The notes below the pieces were generated by a model that saw only the letters and a list, made by a program, of their open reading frames with translations, ran no database searches and had not been told where the DNA came from. Positions 8,306 through 18,134 of a stretch of 64,000 bases of DNA are shown here, one piece after another; position 1 is the first letter of the stretch, and each line of letters begins with the position of its first letter. Both the position numbers and the translations under genes were made by a program. The DNA lies in assembly GCF_015712165.1 (NCBI RefSeq), contig NZ_JADPZX010000001.1, positions 7,021,001-7,085,000 on the forward strand, given 5' to 3'. The stretch is from Streptomyces spinoverrucosus. GTDB taxonomy: Bacteria; Actinomycetota; Actinomycetes; Streptomycetales; Streptomycetaceae.

Positions 8306-9433
8306 GTGCGCACTGTCAAAGCGACGGCCGCTGCCGTCACCGTCATGACGGTGGCCGGCGCCGCAGCCGTGGCCGCCGGCCGATTCGCCAGTGACGCCGC
8401 GTTGAAGGCGCCGCCCGGCCGGCCCCTGCCCACCGAACCCCGGCTCACCGTGCACGGCACGGCGGCGGGCCGCATCACCCTCACCCGCACCCTCGCCTCC
8501 CTGCGCCCCGGCAGCTACGGCCTCGCCGGCAACGGCTCCCACGCGGTCGTCGGCCCCGTCCTGGACTCGGCCCCGCACCCCGCCGACTCCGTCGTACGCC
8601 GCCTGGAACGCGTCACCCACGGCACCCTGGAGCCCGGCGACAAGGTCTGGCTCACCCCCACCCTGCACATCGGCGACCCCGGCGCCGCCCTCGGCCTGGA
8701 CCACACCGATGTCGACATACCCGGCGAACTGGGGCCCCTGCCCGCCTGGTTCGTGCCGGGCGCCCGGGACACCTGGGTCATCACCGTGCACGGCCTGGGC
8801 GCCACCAGGGAACACTCCATGAACGTCATGGAGTTCCTGCACGGCCTGCGCTTCCCCGTCCTCGACGTCTCCTACCGCGGCGACCTCGGCGCCCCCCGCT
8901 CTCCCGACGGCCTGAACCACCTCGGCGAGACCGAGTGGCGCGACCTGGACGCGGCGATCCGCCACGCCACGGGCCACGGCGCCCAACGCGTCATCCTCTA
9001 CGGCTGGTCCACCGGCGCCACCATGGCCCTGCGCGCCGCCGCGCACTCCTCGGTACGGGACCGCGTCCGCGGGCTCGTCCTCGACTCGCCGGTCCTCAAC
9101 TGGGAGGCGACCCTGCGCGCCCTCGCCGCCGCCCGGCACACCCCGGGCCCGCTGCTGCCGCTGGCCGTCCGCGCCGCCCAGGGCCGCACCGGCCTGTACG
9201 GCGACCGCATCGACGACGCCGCCCACCCCGAGCGGCTGACGGTCCCGACCCTGATCTTCCACGGCCCCGAGGACGCGGTGGCCCCCTGGGCCTTCTCCCG
9301 CCGCCTGGCCGACCACCGCCCCGACCTGGTCGCCCTCCACACCGTCCAGCAGGCTCCGCACAACGCCATGTGGAACGCCGACCCGGCCGGCTACGAGGAA
9401 GTCCTGCGCCGCTTCCTGACCCCCCTGATGTGA
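8306..9433 (+). CDS. Membrane-anchored or secreted alpha/beta hydrolase
   Basis: 375 residues. The N-terminal hydrophobic segment VKATAAAVTVMTVAGAAAVA looks like a signal anchor. The alpha/beta-hydrolase core starts near residue 150: HGLGATREHSMN (oxyanion-hole region), nucleophile elbow YGWSTGATMAL (Ser), acid IFHGPEDAVAPW and base QQAPHNAMWN (His). It resembles BAAT/CocE-like peptidase S9-type hydrolases of actinomycetes. The substrate is unknown. The GTG at 8306 is chosen because the protein begins with a plausible signal there and everything upstream is the repeat array. It ends 2 bases before an untranslated gap leading to the next gene on the same strand. Confidence 0.85.
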   Translation: MRTVKATAAAVTVMTVAGAAAVAAGRFASDAALKAPPGRPLPTEPRLTVHGTAAGRITLTRTLASLRPGSYGLAGNGSHAVVGPVLDSAPHPADSVVRRLERVTHGTLEPGDKVWLTPTLHIGDPGAALGLDHTDVDIPGELGPLPAWFVPGARDTWVITVHGLGATREHSMNVMEFLHGLRFPVLDVSYRGDLGAPRSPDGLNHLGETEWRDLDAAIRHATGHGAQRVILYGWSTGATMALRAAAHSSVRDRVRGLVLDSPVLNWEATLRALAAARHTPGPLLPLAVRAAQGRTGLYGDRIDDAAHPERLTVPTLIFHGPEDAVAPWAFSRRLADHRPDLVALHTVQQAPHNAMWNADPAGYEEVLRRFLTPLM

Positions 9434-9644
9434 CGGGACCTCCCCGGGCCGCCCCCTTCGTAACACCCTCGCCCTGCTCCCCACGCACACCCCCACCAGC
9501 TCCACCCCACGGTTCCGTTTAACGCCGTACCACTGTCCGGATTTCGGCCGGGACCCCCTCACAGGGCCCGGCCATTGGCCACTCCCGTCGCCCCACGTGA
9601 CATTCCGTTTGGGTTTTCGGACCGTCAACCGGAAGACTGCACCC

Positions 9645-11075
9645 GTGACGTCCCGTATCCCGCGCGACTCCAGGCTCCGACTCGTCCGCTCGCGACCCCT
9701 GGCCGCCGCTCCCCGAGCGATGAACCAGCGGCGCTCGCGCCGCCCCGCCCCCCGCCCCCCGGAGGGCACACCGGCCCCTGCGGAGCTGGCCGGAATGGCG
9801 CGCTCCAGGCTGGCCGGCGCGGCCCGCGTCGCCCGCTGGGCCGACGCCGCCCTGCGCCCCGGAAAGGGCAACGCGACCTCCGACGGCAAGGCCACGCTCG
9901 CCGACGCGACCGCCGAACGGGCAGCCCACGACCTGGACCTGACGCCGGCCCAGGTCCAGGCCGACTGGGACACCGCCCGCCTCGCCGGGCTCGTCGAGGT
10001 GCACGGCGACAGCGCCCGACCCGGCTGGCGGCTGCGCGCCTGGGACCGCGACCACACCGCCGTCCTGCGCGGCTGGGTCGCCCTCTTCGACGCCTGGTCG
10101 CTCGCCCACCCGGAACCCGCCGACCACGAGCCCGCCGCCGTCGCCGAGGTCGTCTCGGCGATGCCTCAGGTGCTCTCCTTCCTCCAGCTCTCGGCCGGCC
10201 CGGTTCCCGTCGACCAGCTCCTCGACCTCCTCCAACAGCGCGTCAGGGAACTGCGCACCGAACGCTGCGAAGTCCCCTACGGCCCCCAGCGCGAACCCGC
10301 CAGCCCCCCGGCCCCCGGCACCGCGTCCCCCGTCGACGCCGAGCCCGAGGACACCGAGCTCGCCCCGCTCCTGGACTGGGCCCTGCACGCCCTCGCCTCC
10401 GTCGGCGCCCTCACCTACGGCGCCGGACAGGCCACCCTCACCCCGCTGGGCAGCTGGGCGGTCTGGGTCAAGCTGGAGCAGATCTGCGTCGCCGCGCAGA
10501 GCCCCGCCGGGAACATCGAGGCCGCCGCCGAGGACATGCTGCGCGGCTGCGCCCAGCTACGGCCCAACGCCGCCCGCGCCGAGTACCGCGCCTGGCTCGC
10601 GGCCCGACCCGTCGGCAGCGCCGTCACCGAACTCCTCGACGCCGCCCGTGGCGAGGACGCCCTGCTGCGCGGCCTGGCCTTCGAGGCGCTGCGCGTCGTC
10701 GGCGCCCCCGCCGAGCCCGACGTACGCGCCGTGCTCGACGAGCCGACCCTGCGGCCGTACGCCCTGCTGTGGCTCGCGGAGCACGACGGTGCCGACCCCG
10801 AGGACGCCCACGAGGTGCTCACCCGGGAGGAGGCCACCTGGCTGTGGGTCGACACGGCTGCCGCCGTCGCCGACCACGGCGAGGCCCCTCTCCTCGTGCG
10901 GCACCTGGAGTCGGCCGTGCAGCCGACCGTGCCCGCACTGCTCGACGAGGTGCGTGCCGTCGGCCACCCGCGCACCGTGCAGGTCCTGGTCGCGCTGGCC
11001 GCGGCGCACCCCGACCCCGCCCTGGCCAAGGCCGTGCGCCGCGCCGCCTTCCAGGTGCACACCGGGGGCAGCTGA
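9645..11075 (+). CDS. Conserved hypothetical protein
   Basis: 476 residues, with no recognised domain. Residues 60-140 hold the pattern of a winged-helix-like region (DLDLTPAQVQADWDTARLAG). The C-terminal third is a string of Ala/Leu-rich helical pairs (LLRGLAFEALRVVGAP, LRPYALLWLAEH, TVQVLVALAAAHPD) resembling HEAT-type repeats. There is no signal or membrane segment, so it is probably cytosolic. The start is uncertain: GTG 9645 follows GGAAG by 9 nt, an in-frame ATG lies at 9597 and another at 9720. Codon usage is typical of the chromosome and the gene is convergent with the VOC gene. Confidence 0.75.
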   Translation: MTSRIPRDSRLRLVRSRPLAAAPRAMNQRRSRRPAPRPPEGTPAPAELAGMARSRLAGAARVARWADAALRPGKGNATSDGKATLADATAERAAHDLDLTPAQVQADWDTARLAGLVEVHGDSARPGWRLRAWDRDHTAVLRGWVALFDAWSLAHPEPADHEPAAVAEVVSAMPQVLSFLQLSAGPVPVDQLLDLLQQRVRELRTERCEVPYGPQREPASPPAPGTASPVDAEPEDTELAPLLDWALHALASVGALTYGAGQATLTPLGSWAVWVKLEQICVAAQSPAGNIEAAAEDMLRGCAQLRPNAARAEYRAWLAARPVGSAVTELLDAARGEDALLRGLAFEALRVVGAPAEPDVRAVLDEPTLRPYALLWLAEHDGADPEDAHEVLTREEATWLWVDTAAAVADHGEAPLLVRHLESAVQPTVPALLDEVRAVGHPRTVQVLVALAAAHPDPALAKAVRRAAFQVHTGGS

Positions 11076-11100
11076 GGCCGTTCGGTCGCCGGTCCGTGGG

Positions 11101-11514
11101 TCAGTCGGCTATCCGGGGCGCGTACGTACCGAAGCTCCAGACATTGCCCTCGGCGTCCCGGGCCATGTAGTCCCGCGAGCCGTAGTCCTGGTCCGTCGGG
11201 GGCATCAGGATCTCCACGCCGTGGTCCACGGCCTGCTGGTGGTGTGCGTCTACGTCGTCCACGACGACGTACACCCCGACGGGCCCCGCGTCCTTCATCA
11301 CCGTGTCGTAGAGCCCGCCGCGGCCCTTCGAGCCGATCATCACCGCGCCGTTGCCCTGCACCAGCTCGGCGTGCGTCACCGTGCCGCCCTCGCCCTCGTA
11401 CACGGCCAGTTCCGTGAAGCCCAGGGCCTCTGTGAGCTGCTTGATCGCCGCCTTCGCGTCCGCGTACATCAACGTCGGGTAGATGCTCGGACCGCGACCG
11501 CTCGTGCCTGCCAT
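11101..11514 (-). CDS. VOC (glyoxalase/bleomycin resistance/dioxygenase) family protein
   Basis: 137 residues with a beta-alpha-beta-beta-beta VOC arrangement: PTLMYADAKAAIKQLTEALG at the N-terminus, AELVQGNGAVMIGS, GVYVVVDDVDAHHQ, and the family-typical SRDYMARDAEGNVWSFGTY at the C-terminus. The latter is close to PhnB/YdfO-like uncharacterised members rather than true glyoxalase I. The ATG at 11514 is preferred because AAGGAG lies 8 nt before it; a GTG nine bases earlier overlaps that site. Substrate unknown. Confidence 0.9.
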   Translation of the reverse strand: MAGTSGRGPSIYPTLMYADAKAAIKQLTEALGFTELAVYEGEGGTVTHAELVQGNGAVMIGSKGRGGLYDTVMKDAGPVGVYVVVDDVDAHHQQAVDHGVEILMPPTDQDYGSRDYMARDAEGNVWSFGTYAPRIAD

Positions 11515-11698
11515 ACCGATCACTCCTTTGTGCGTCGGGGCCGGAAAATCAGTCGGATGTGGTTGGTGGATTCAGTGGATTATTCAGTGGATTCATGGGG
11601 TGGACAGCGGATCACGGGTGGATCCGTCTGCCGGACCCGCCCGGTGCATTCATCCTTGCACCCGCCACTGACAACGCCACCTGACCTGCGAAAAAGCC

Positions 11699-12589
11699 TC
11701 AACTGAAGGTGTCGCAGCGGGCCATGTCCCCGGTCCGGTATCCCTGCCGGAACCACGCCTGCCGCTGCGCCGCCGACCCGTGCGTCCACGTCTCGGGCGT
11801 CACCCGGCCCTGGAACCGCTCCTGGATCCGGTCGTCGCCCACGGCCGCCGCCGCGTCCAGGCCGTCGCTGATGTCGGCCGCGGTGAGGCTGGTGATCAAC
11901 GGCCGCCCGGTCGACTCGTCCGGCGTCGTCGTCGCGTGGTGCGCCCACACCCCGGCGTAGCAGTCGGCCTGCAGTTCCACTCGCACCGACTGGCTGTCCG
12001 CGCCGGTTCCCCCGTCCTGCGACCGGCTGAGGGTGCCCATCAGGTCCTGCACGTGATGCCCGTACTCGTGCGCCACCACGTACGCCTGCGCGAACGGGCC
12101 CCCGCTGGAGCCGAACTGCGTCCGCAGTACCTCGAAGAACCCCAGGTCCAGATAGACCTTCCGGTCACCGGGGCAGTAGAACGGTCCGACCGCCGAGGTC
12201 GCCGCGCCGCACGCCGTGCCGACCCGCTGACTGAAGAAGACGGTGGGGGAGCGCGAGTAGGTGCCGCCGCGCCGCTCGAGCTCCGCGTCCCAGAAGTCCT
12301 GCACGCTGTTGACCACCGCCACCATCCGGCAGTCGTCCCTCGTGTTCGCGTCCTCCCCGGTACGGCAGCTCTGCTGCATCTGTGCGAGCGACGACGCCGT
12401 CGGCGCGGGCTCGTCGTTGCCGTCGGACAAGCCGAGCTGGTCCGGCCCGACGCCGAAGAAGAGTCCGAGGAGCAGCGCCAGCAGGCCGGCGAGGCCGCCG
12501 CCGACGGTCGCCCTGCCGCCGGGGATGCGGCGGCCGCGCACGTCCTGCACCTCGGACGTGTCCAGCCTGGCGTCGTCGTCGAACTGCAT
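11699..12589 (-). CDS. Membrane-anchored neutral zinc metallopeptidase (YpfJ-like)
   Basis: 296 residues. A short cytoplasmic head (MQFDDDARLDTSEVQDVRGR) and one transmembrane helix (TVGGGLAGLLALLLGLFFGV, about 28-48) precede an extracellular domain. The zinc motif HEYGHH sits in AQAYVVAHEYGHHVQDLMG, and LQADCYAGVWAHHA supplies the third-ligand region. YCPGDRKVYLDLGFF and the C-terminal ETWTHGSAAQRQAWFRQGY are conserved in this family (zinc metallopeptidase YpfJ/DUF4344-like). Cys residues (CRTGE, DDCRM, GTACGA, FYCPG) suggest disulphides outside the membrane. GAGGGTGG precedes the ATG. Confidence 0.92.
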   Translation of the reverse strand: MQFDDDARLDTSEVQDVRGRRIPGGRATVGGGLAGLLALLLGLFFGVGPDQLGLSDGNDEPAPTASSLAQMQQSCRTGEDANTRDDCRMVAVVNSVQDFWDAELERRGGTYSRSPTVFFSQRVGTACGAATSAVGPFYCPGDRKVYLDLGFFEVLRTQFGSSGGPFAQAYVVAHEYGHHVQDLMGTLSRSQDGGTGADSQSVRVELQADCYAGVWAHHATTTPDESTGRPLITSLTAADISDGLDAAAAVGDDRIQERFQGRVTPETWTHGSAAQRQAWFRQGYRTGDMARCDTFS

Positions 12590-12773
12590 GGAGGCACCAC
12601 CCTCTGCCGCACCGTCCCCTGTCGCCATCCTCACCGGGCCCCGGCCCCTCGGCGCCGGACAAGCGTCCGAACGGGCGACGCGCCCACCGCGGGCCCGCCA
12701 CCTCCCGACGGCACCCCCCACCCCTGGCTACGCTCTGCGCCTATCCGCGAGCACGGTTGTCGAAGGGAGCCCG

Positions 12774-13553
12774 GTGGTCGTACTGCCGGCCGAGGCGATG
12801 CCGACCGATCCCCTCTCCCCGGACACGGAACCCGCCGTCGCCCCGACCCCGCCCCGCGCACCAAGCCGCCTCCTGACAGCGCTGGCCGCCCTCCTTCTCA
12901 CGACCCCTCTCCTTGCCGCCGCCCACCAGGCCCGCCCGGCCCCCTATGGAGACCGCCTCACCGTGCACGCGCCCGTGCAGCACCCCACCCCGCAGCTCCG
13001 CATCCACCGGGCGGCCGTGGAGGCGTACGACCACGCCACCGGAGGACTCCGCTGGCGCTACACCCGCGAAGGCCGCCGCCCCCTGACCGTGCTCCCCGCG
13101 CGCGGGGAGGCGATCACGCTCTGGGACGACGGGCTCGTCACCGACACCGACGGCAGCTCCGTCCGCTGGCACCGCGGCCTACCGGCGGCCGCCGACTGGC
13201 TCCCGGCGCACGGCGGCACGGGCGTACTGCGCCACCTGGGCCGCGGCATCCTCGCCGTCGTCACGCCGCGCCGCATCGCCGCGTACCGCACCGCCGACGG
13301 CGACCTGCGCTGGGTGCTGCCGGCTCGCAAGGGGTGCGCGTTCCGGCCCGAACGCGCGCTGCACCGGGGCCGAGCCCTGCTCGTCGCCCAGCCCTGCGTC
13401 CGCGCTGCCTGGACGGGCCAGCTGGTCGCCGTCGACGACCTCGGCCGCATCACGCCACACCGCACCCCCCTCGGCAACGACACCCCGACCCGACACCCAG
13501 AGCCCCGCGACCGCACCACCGGCCCCCGCGCACGCCCCGAAGGCCCGCCCTAA
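12774..13553 (+). CDS. Putative PQQ-like beta-propeller protein, membrane associated
   Basis: 259 residues. After about 30 residues a hydrophobic segment (LLTALAALLLTTPLLAAAHQ) suggests an anchor or signal. The rest holds repeated strands typical of PQQ-binding-like (BamB-type) propellers: AVEAYDHATGGLRWRYTREG, ITLWDDGLVTDTDGSSVRWH, RIAAYRTADGDLRWVLPA and GQLVAVDDLGRITPH. Only about four blades fit, so it may be a partial propeller. The GTG at 12774 follows AAGGGAG by 6 nt. The C-terminal tail is Arg/Pro/Thr-rich. It is divergent from the zinc peptidase and ends just before a tandem-repeat array. Confidence 0.7.
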   Translation: MVVLPAEAMPTDPLSPDTEPAVAPTPPRAPSRLLTALAALLLTTPLLAAAHQARPAPYGDRLTVHAPVQHPTPQLRIHRAAVEAYDHATGGLRWRYTREGRRPLTVLPARGEAITLWDDGLVTDTDGSSVRWHRGLPAAADWLPAHGGTGVLRHLGRGILAVVTPRRIAAYRTADGDLRWVLPARKGCAFRPERALHRGRALLVAQPCVRAAWTGQLVAVDDLGRITPHRTPLGNDTPTRHPEPRDRTTGPRARPEGPP

Positions 13554-13555
13554 CG

Positions 13556-13733
13556 ATCGCAGGCCCGACACTCGCGGTGGCTCGCCCCAGTAGTCGCAGG
13601 CCCGACACTCGCGGTGGCTCGCCGCAGCGGTCACAAGCCCGACACTCGCGGTGGCTCGCCCCAGCAGTCGCAGGCCTGGCGCTCGCGGTGGCTCGCCCTA
13701 GTGGTCACAAGCCCGGTGCTCGTGCCCGAAGAC
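13556..13733. repeat. Tandem 37-bp repeat array (about 5 units)
   Basis: Units start at 13556, 13593, 13630, 13667 and 13704 (last partial). The consensus is GTCGCAGGCCCGACACTCGC followed by GGTGGCTCGCCCCAGYR. Third and fifth units begin GTCACAAGCC. The array starts 3 bases after the stop of the propeller-like gene. The period is not a multiple of three across the five copies and no frame gives a plausible protein. Confidence 0.92.
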
Positions 13734-13763
13734 CCGCGCACCCGCACCCAGCCCCGCACCCAC

Positions 13764-13935
13764 GCTCCCAAGCCGTACACCCGCACCCCAGCCCCGCACC
13801 CGCGCGCGGACCGCACATCCACGCTTCCAAGCCGCACACCCGCACCCCAGCCCCGCACCCGCGCGCGGACCGCGCGCCCGCGCTCCCAAGCCGTACACCC
13901 GCACCCCAGCCCCACACCCACACCCGCGCCCGACC
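13764..13935. repeat. Tandem 59-bp repeat array (about 3 units)
   Basis: Units start at 13764, 13823 and 13882. Each reads GCTCCCAAGCCGTACACCCG, then CACCCCAGCCCCGCACCCGC, then a GCGCGGACCG-containing remainder. It follows the 37-bp array within 30 bp and is C-rich on the plus strand. The remaining bases up to about 14040 are C/A-rich low-complexity sequence with no supported gene. Confidence 0.88.
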
Positions 13936-14050
13936 ACCGGCCTCCACACCCCGCCCACCTGCGCCCGCGACCCACCCCCCACCGACCCGCGACCCCCCAC
14001 CCCACCCTCCCGAACACACGATCCCGCAAAAACTGCTTGCACCGCCCCGT

Positions 14051-14056
14051 TAGACT
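14051..14056 (+). promoter_or_regulatory. Candidate -10 element for leaderless leader peptide
   Basis: TAGACT matches the Streptomyces vegetative -10 pattern (TANNNT) and ends 6 nt before the ATG at 14063. That is the spacing seen when transcription starts at the A of the start codon. No convincing -35 is seen at the expected distance. Confidence 0.5.
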
Positions 14057-14062
14057 GGCCCC

Positions 14063-14086
14063 ATGGCCATTCTCCTCGCGCATTAG
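14063..14086 (+). CDS. Putative 7-codon leader peptide (MAILLAH) upstream of ABC-F gene
   Basis: ATG GCC ATT CTC CTC GCG CAT TAG encodes a seven-residue peptide 57 bp upstream of the ABC-F start. It begins 7 nt after a -10-like TAGACT, so its message may be leaderless. A perfect hairpin (14089-14119) begins 2 nt after its stop. ABC-F genes in several bacteria are controlled by ribosome-mediated attenuation through such short leaders. Assignment here rests on layout only. Confidence 0.45.
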   Translation: MAILLAH

Positions 14087-14088
14087 AC

Positions 14089-14119
14089 GGCGGGAACGTC
14101 CTCAGCCGCCTGTCCCGCC
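14089..14119 (+). promoter_or_regulatory. Hairpin after leader peptide, candidate attenuator
   Basis: GGCGGGA (14089-14095) and TCCCGCC (14113-14119) pair perfectly over a 17-nt loop, between the leader stop and the ABC-F Shine-Dalgarno (TGGAG near 14132). There is no T-tract, so it could act on translation or as an atypical terminator. Confidence 0.45.
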
Positions 14120-14143
14120 ACCAACCCGCCCTGGAGTCTGTCC

Positions 14144-15739
<1,596 letters not shown>

Positions 15740-15742
<3 letters not shown>

Positions 15743-15820
15743 TCACTCGCACACCTGACCGCCGCCTGATCACTCGCACACCTGACCGCCGCCTGATCAC
15801 TCGCACACCTGACTGCCGAT
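15740..15820. repeat. Three tandem 27-bp repeats beginning at the ABC-F stop codon
   Basis: Copies start at 15740, 15767 and 15794 (TGATCACTCGCACACCTGAC then CGCCGCC; the third ends TGCCGAT). The first TGA is the stop codon of the ABC-F gene. Because the unit is nine codons long, each copy puts another TGA in the same frame. Confidence 0.9.
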
Positions 15821-15839
15821 TGATCGCTTGATCAATCGG
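15816..15839. terminator. Perfect 10-bp hairpin after ABC-F gene
   Basis: CCGATTGATC and GATCAATCGG flank the tetraloop GCTT. It sits 75 bp past the ABC-F stop, directly after the 27-bp repeats. Stem strength suits a Streptomyces terminator lacking a T-tract; an operator is an alternative because it is palindromic and A/T-richer than its surroundings. Confidence 0.55.
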
Positions 15840-16188
15840 TCAGCTCGGCTTGATCGAATGGTTGATCCACTGCGTATGGATCATTCGGCCTAGCCGTGAT
15901 CCATCATCTGTGTGAGATCTCCTCGTACCCGGGTGTGTCCTACACCGATTTCCCGGCGAATCCCTTTGTCGACAAGGGCTCGGCCGTGTCGCCTGCCTGA
16001 CCTGGCTCTTCACGGAACAACCCGTTCGGCCGTATGCACACCACTCGCTGGAACCACGGATTCCACTTGTGGGGATGTGCTCCGGTCGTCACAACCCTGT
16101 CGCACGGACCTTGCCGAATGGGTGGCCATGAAGCCCCGGAGGGGTGATCATGAGGGGACCAGAGCGCACTTCCCATGAGGAGGCACGG
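15840..16188. other. Intergenic region, no gene seen
   Basis: About 350 bp with several GATC-centred half-sites just after the hairpin (TTGATCGAATGGTTGATCC, TGGATCA). It contains no frame that looks like a Streptomyces protein. Promoters for the following small HTH gene must lie here, but no clear hexamers are seen. Confidence 0.3.
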
Positions 16189-16410
16189 GTGGCCGAGACT
16201 CTGAAGAAGGGCAGCCGGGTGACCGGCGCCGCGCGCGACAAGCTCGCGGCAGACCTGAAGAAGAAGTACGACGCCGGTGCGAGCATCCGGGCGTTGGCCG
16301 AGGAGACCGGCCGCTCGTATGGCTTCGTGCACCGCATGCTCAGCGAGTCGGGCGTCACGCTCCGTGGGCGTGGCGGGGCGACGCGGGGCAAGAAGGCCGC
16401 TTCGGCCTGA
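16189..16410 (+). CDS. Small helix-turn-helix DNA-binding protein
   Basis: 73 residues: (M)AETLKKGSRVTGAARDKLAA, then an HTH of the homeodomain-like/resolvase type in YDAGASIRALAEETGRSYGF and VHRMLSESGV, and a basic tail RGRGGATRGKKAA. From memory, this protein is well conserved in Streptomyces. The GTG at 16189 has GAGGAGG 5 nt upstream, which decides it over upstream ATGs. The Lys/Arg-rich tail suggests a nucleoid-associated or general DNA-binding role (inference). It stands alone ahead of the enoyl-CoA hydratase gene. Confidence 0.85.
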   Translation: MAETLKKGSRVTGAARDKLAADLKKKYDAGASIRALAEETGRSYGFVHRMLSESGVTLRGRGGATRGKKAASA

Positions 16411-16543
16411 CCCCCGGGCGCGCCCCTCGACTTCGATGGTGGCCACCCGGTCGGTCCGGTGATCGACTGGGTGGTTACTGTGCAGTCACTTATGAGTGCC
16501 TCGGTACGGCACTCACGATGACCGCACCCATCGGAGGCGCCCC

Positions 16544-17335
16544 ATGGCTTCGCTCGACCCGGTACTCGACAAGGACGGCGTACGGCTCACCGTCGACGAC
16601 GCGATCGCCACGGTGACGCTGACCAACCCGGCCAAGCGCAACGCGCAGAGCCCCGCTCTGTGGCGGGCGTTGGCCGAGGCCGGTCGGCTGCTGCCGGGCA
16701 CCGTCCGGGTGGTCGTGCTGCGCGCCGAGGGCAAGTCCTTCTCGGCGGGCCTCGACCGGCAGGCCTTCACTCCCGAGGGCTTCGACGGCGAACCGTCCTT
16801 CATCGACCTCGCGCGTGGCAGCGACGAGGAGTTGGACGCGACCATCGCCGAGTACCAGGACGGGTTCACCTGGTGGCGGCGCAGTGACATCGTCTCCATC
16901 GCCGCCGTGCAGGGGCACGCCATTGGTGCGGGTTTCCAGCTCGCGCTCGCCTGTGACCTGCGCGTCGTCGCCGACGACGTGCAGTTCGCCATGCGCGAGA
17001 CCAGCCTGGGCCTGGTCCCGGACCTGACCGGCACCCATCCGCTGGTCGGGCTCGTCGGCTATGCCCGCGCGCTCGAGATCTGCGCCACGGGACGCCTCGT
17101 GCACGCGGACGAGGCCGTGCACACCGGGCTGGCGAATGTCGCCGTACCGGCGGCCGAGCTCGACGGCGCCGTCCGCGACCTGGCGGCGGCGCTGCTTACC
17201 GCGCCGCGCGACGCGGTCATCGAGACCAAGGCGTTGCTGCGCGGCGCGGGGGAGCGGACGTACGAGGAACAGCGCGTGGCCGAACGCGCGGCTCAGGCAC
17301 GGAGGTTGCGGGACCTCGCGGGCCTGGGCGAGTGA
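16544..17335 (+). CDS. Enoyl-CoA hydratase/isomerase family protein
   Basis: 263 residues of the crotonase superfamily. VTLTNPAKRNAQSPALWRAL begins the fold, GKSFSAGLDRQAF forms the first oxyanion-hole segment, and IAAVQGHAIGAGFQLALACD the second. RETSLGLVPDLTGTHPL follows, in which the usual catalytic Glu positions are partly replaced by Asp (PDLTG). An acyl-CoA hydratase, isomerase or hydrolase role is therefore open. The ATG at 16544 follows TCGGAGG. It ends 5 bp before the convergent gene at 17341. Confidence 0.9.
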   Translation: MASLDPVLDKDGVRLTVDDAIATVTLTNPAKRNAQSPALWRALAEAGRLLPGTVRVVVLRAEGKSFSAGLDRQAFTPEGFDGEPSFIDLARGSDEELDATIAEYQDGFTWWRRSDIVSIAAVQGHAIGAGFQLALACDLRVVADDVQFAMRETSLGLVPDLTGTHPLVGLVGYARALEICATGRLVHADEAVHTGLANVAVPAAELDGAVRDLAAALLTAPRDAVIETKALLRGAGERTYEEQRVAERAAQARRLRDLAGLGE

Positions 17336-17340
17336 CGCCG

Positions 17341-18051
17341 TCAACTCACCGCGGTGATCAGTACGGCCACTGACGGTTGATCCTTCAGTGCCGTTCCCAC
17401 CGTCGCGCGGACGTGCCGGGCCACCTCAACGGCCCGGTGGTCCGCGCCGACGGCGAGCTCCACCCGGACATGCCGGCGCGGCAGCATGGCCTGACCCGGG
17501 CTCTCCTCGATGTGCACCGCCCGGCCGAGCGTTTCCGTCAGATGCGTCACGCCCGGGACCGCGAGGGCCGCGGCGGCCACGAGCTTCGCGTCCTCGCCCG
17601 TGGACTGCCGCGCCTCCGGCGGCTCCGGCGCTCGTACGACCTCGGGTTCCGTCTCCTCGTCCAGCAGGGCCGTCACCCGGAGGTCGATCTCCGCCACCGT
17701 CAGCCCGAGCCGTGCCGCCGCGGCCACCGACAGGGCTGTCCGCAGCCGGGCGGCGGTCGTCGTCAGCGGCTCGGTCGCCGTGGCCGCGAAGTCGGCGGTC
17801 AGACGAAGGGGGCCGGGAGGCAGGGCGGTCGGTGGGGGCGGTACGGCGGGGGCCTGGGCGCCCTCCGGGTCGGCGAGGCCGATACGGAGTGCGCCCAGGC
17901 GAACCCCCGGCATCGCGTTCCCCGCGCGCCGCAGGACCGGGTCGGCCGCTGCCTCGGCGATCCACGCGCCGTCGCGCGGGCCGCCCAGCGGGAGCAGTCT
18001 GCCGAGGCCCAATTGCTGTCGTACTGCCTGCGTCCATCGGTCCGCCGTCAT
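17341..18051 (-). CDS. Conserved actinomycete protein next to Asp23 cluster (P10-like in automated annotation)
   Basis: 236 residues. The N-terminal part (MTADRWTQAVRQQLGLGRLL, then DGAWIAEAAADPVLR) is unique to this group. The middle is Pro/Thr/Ala-rich. The C-terminal 80 residues (AALAVPGVTHLTETLGRAVH, VRVELAVGADHRAVEVARHV, RATVGTALKDQPSVAVLITA) have the strand-helix pattern of Asp23/Gls24 proteins. No membrane segment. The gene is divergent from the Asp23 operon with an 83-bp shared gap, so a role in the same envelope-stress module is likely. Relatives are called nucleopolyhedrovirus P10 family, a label that says nothing about function. Confidence 0.75.
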   Translation of the reverse strand: MTADRWTQAVRQQLGLGRLLPLGGPRDGAWIAEAAADPVLRRAGNAMPGVRLGALRIGLADPEGAQAPAVPPPPTALPPGPLRLTADFAATATEPLTTTAARLRTALSVAAAARLGLTVAEIDLRVTALLDEETEPEVVRAPEPPEARQSTGEDAKLVAAAALAVPGVTHLTETLGRAVHIEESPGQAMLPRRHVRVELAVGADHRAVEVARHVRATVGTALKDQPSVAVLITAVS

Positions 18052-18134
18052 TGCTCCAGCCTGCCGCATTCCGGGCGCGGGTCCGTGCAGCCTCACTTAC
18101 CGTGGTCGCAGGACGACGGAAGGACGCACGGGCG

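Noticed and set aside
7736..10057. 773-residue minus-strand frame running across the 40-bp array and the hydrolase gene
   Set aside because: Repeat-derived Arg/Gly/Pro peptide then antisense of the alpha/beta hydrolase; not a protein.
13556..13733. 37-bp array as a CRISPR
   Set aside because: The repeats touch one another without spacers; no cas genes.
13631..14083. Several minus-strand frames (100-150 residues) over the 37/59-bp arrays
   Set aside because: Gly/Arg/Val repeats arising from the tandem DNA; no start site, family or conserved motif.
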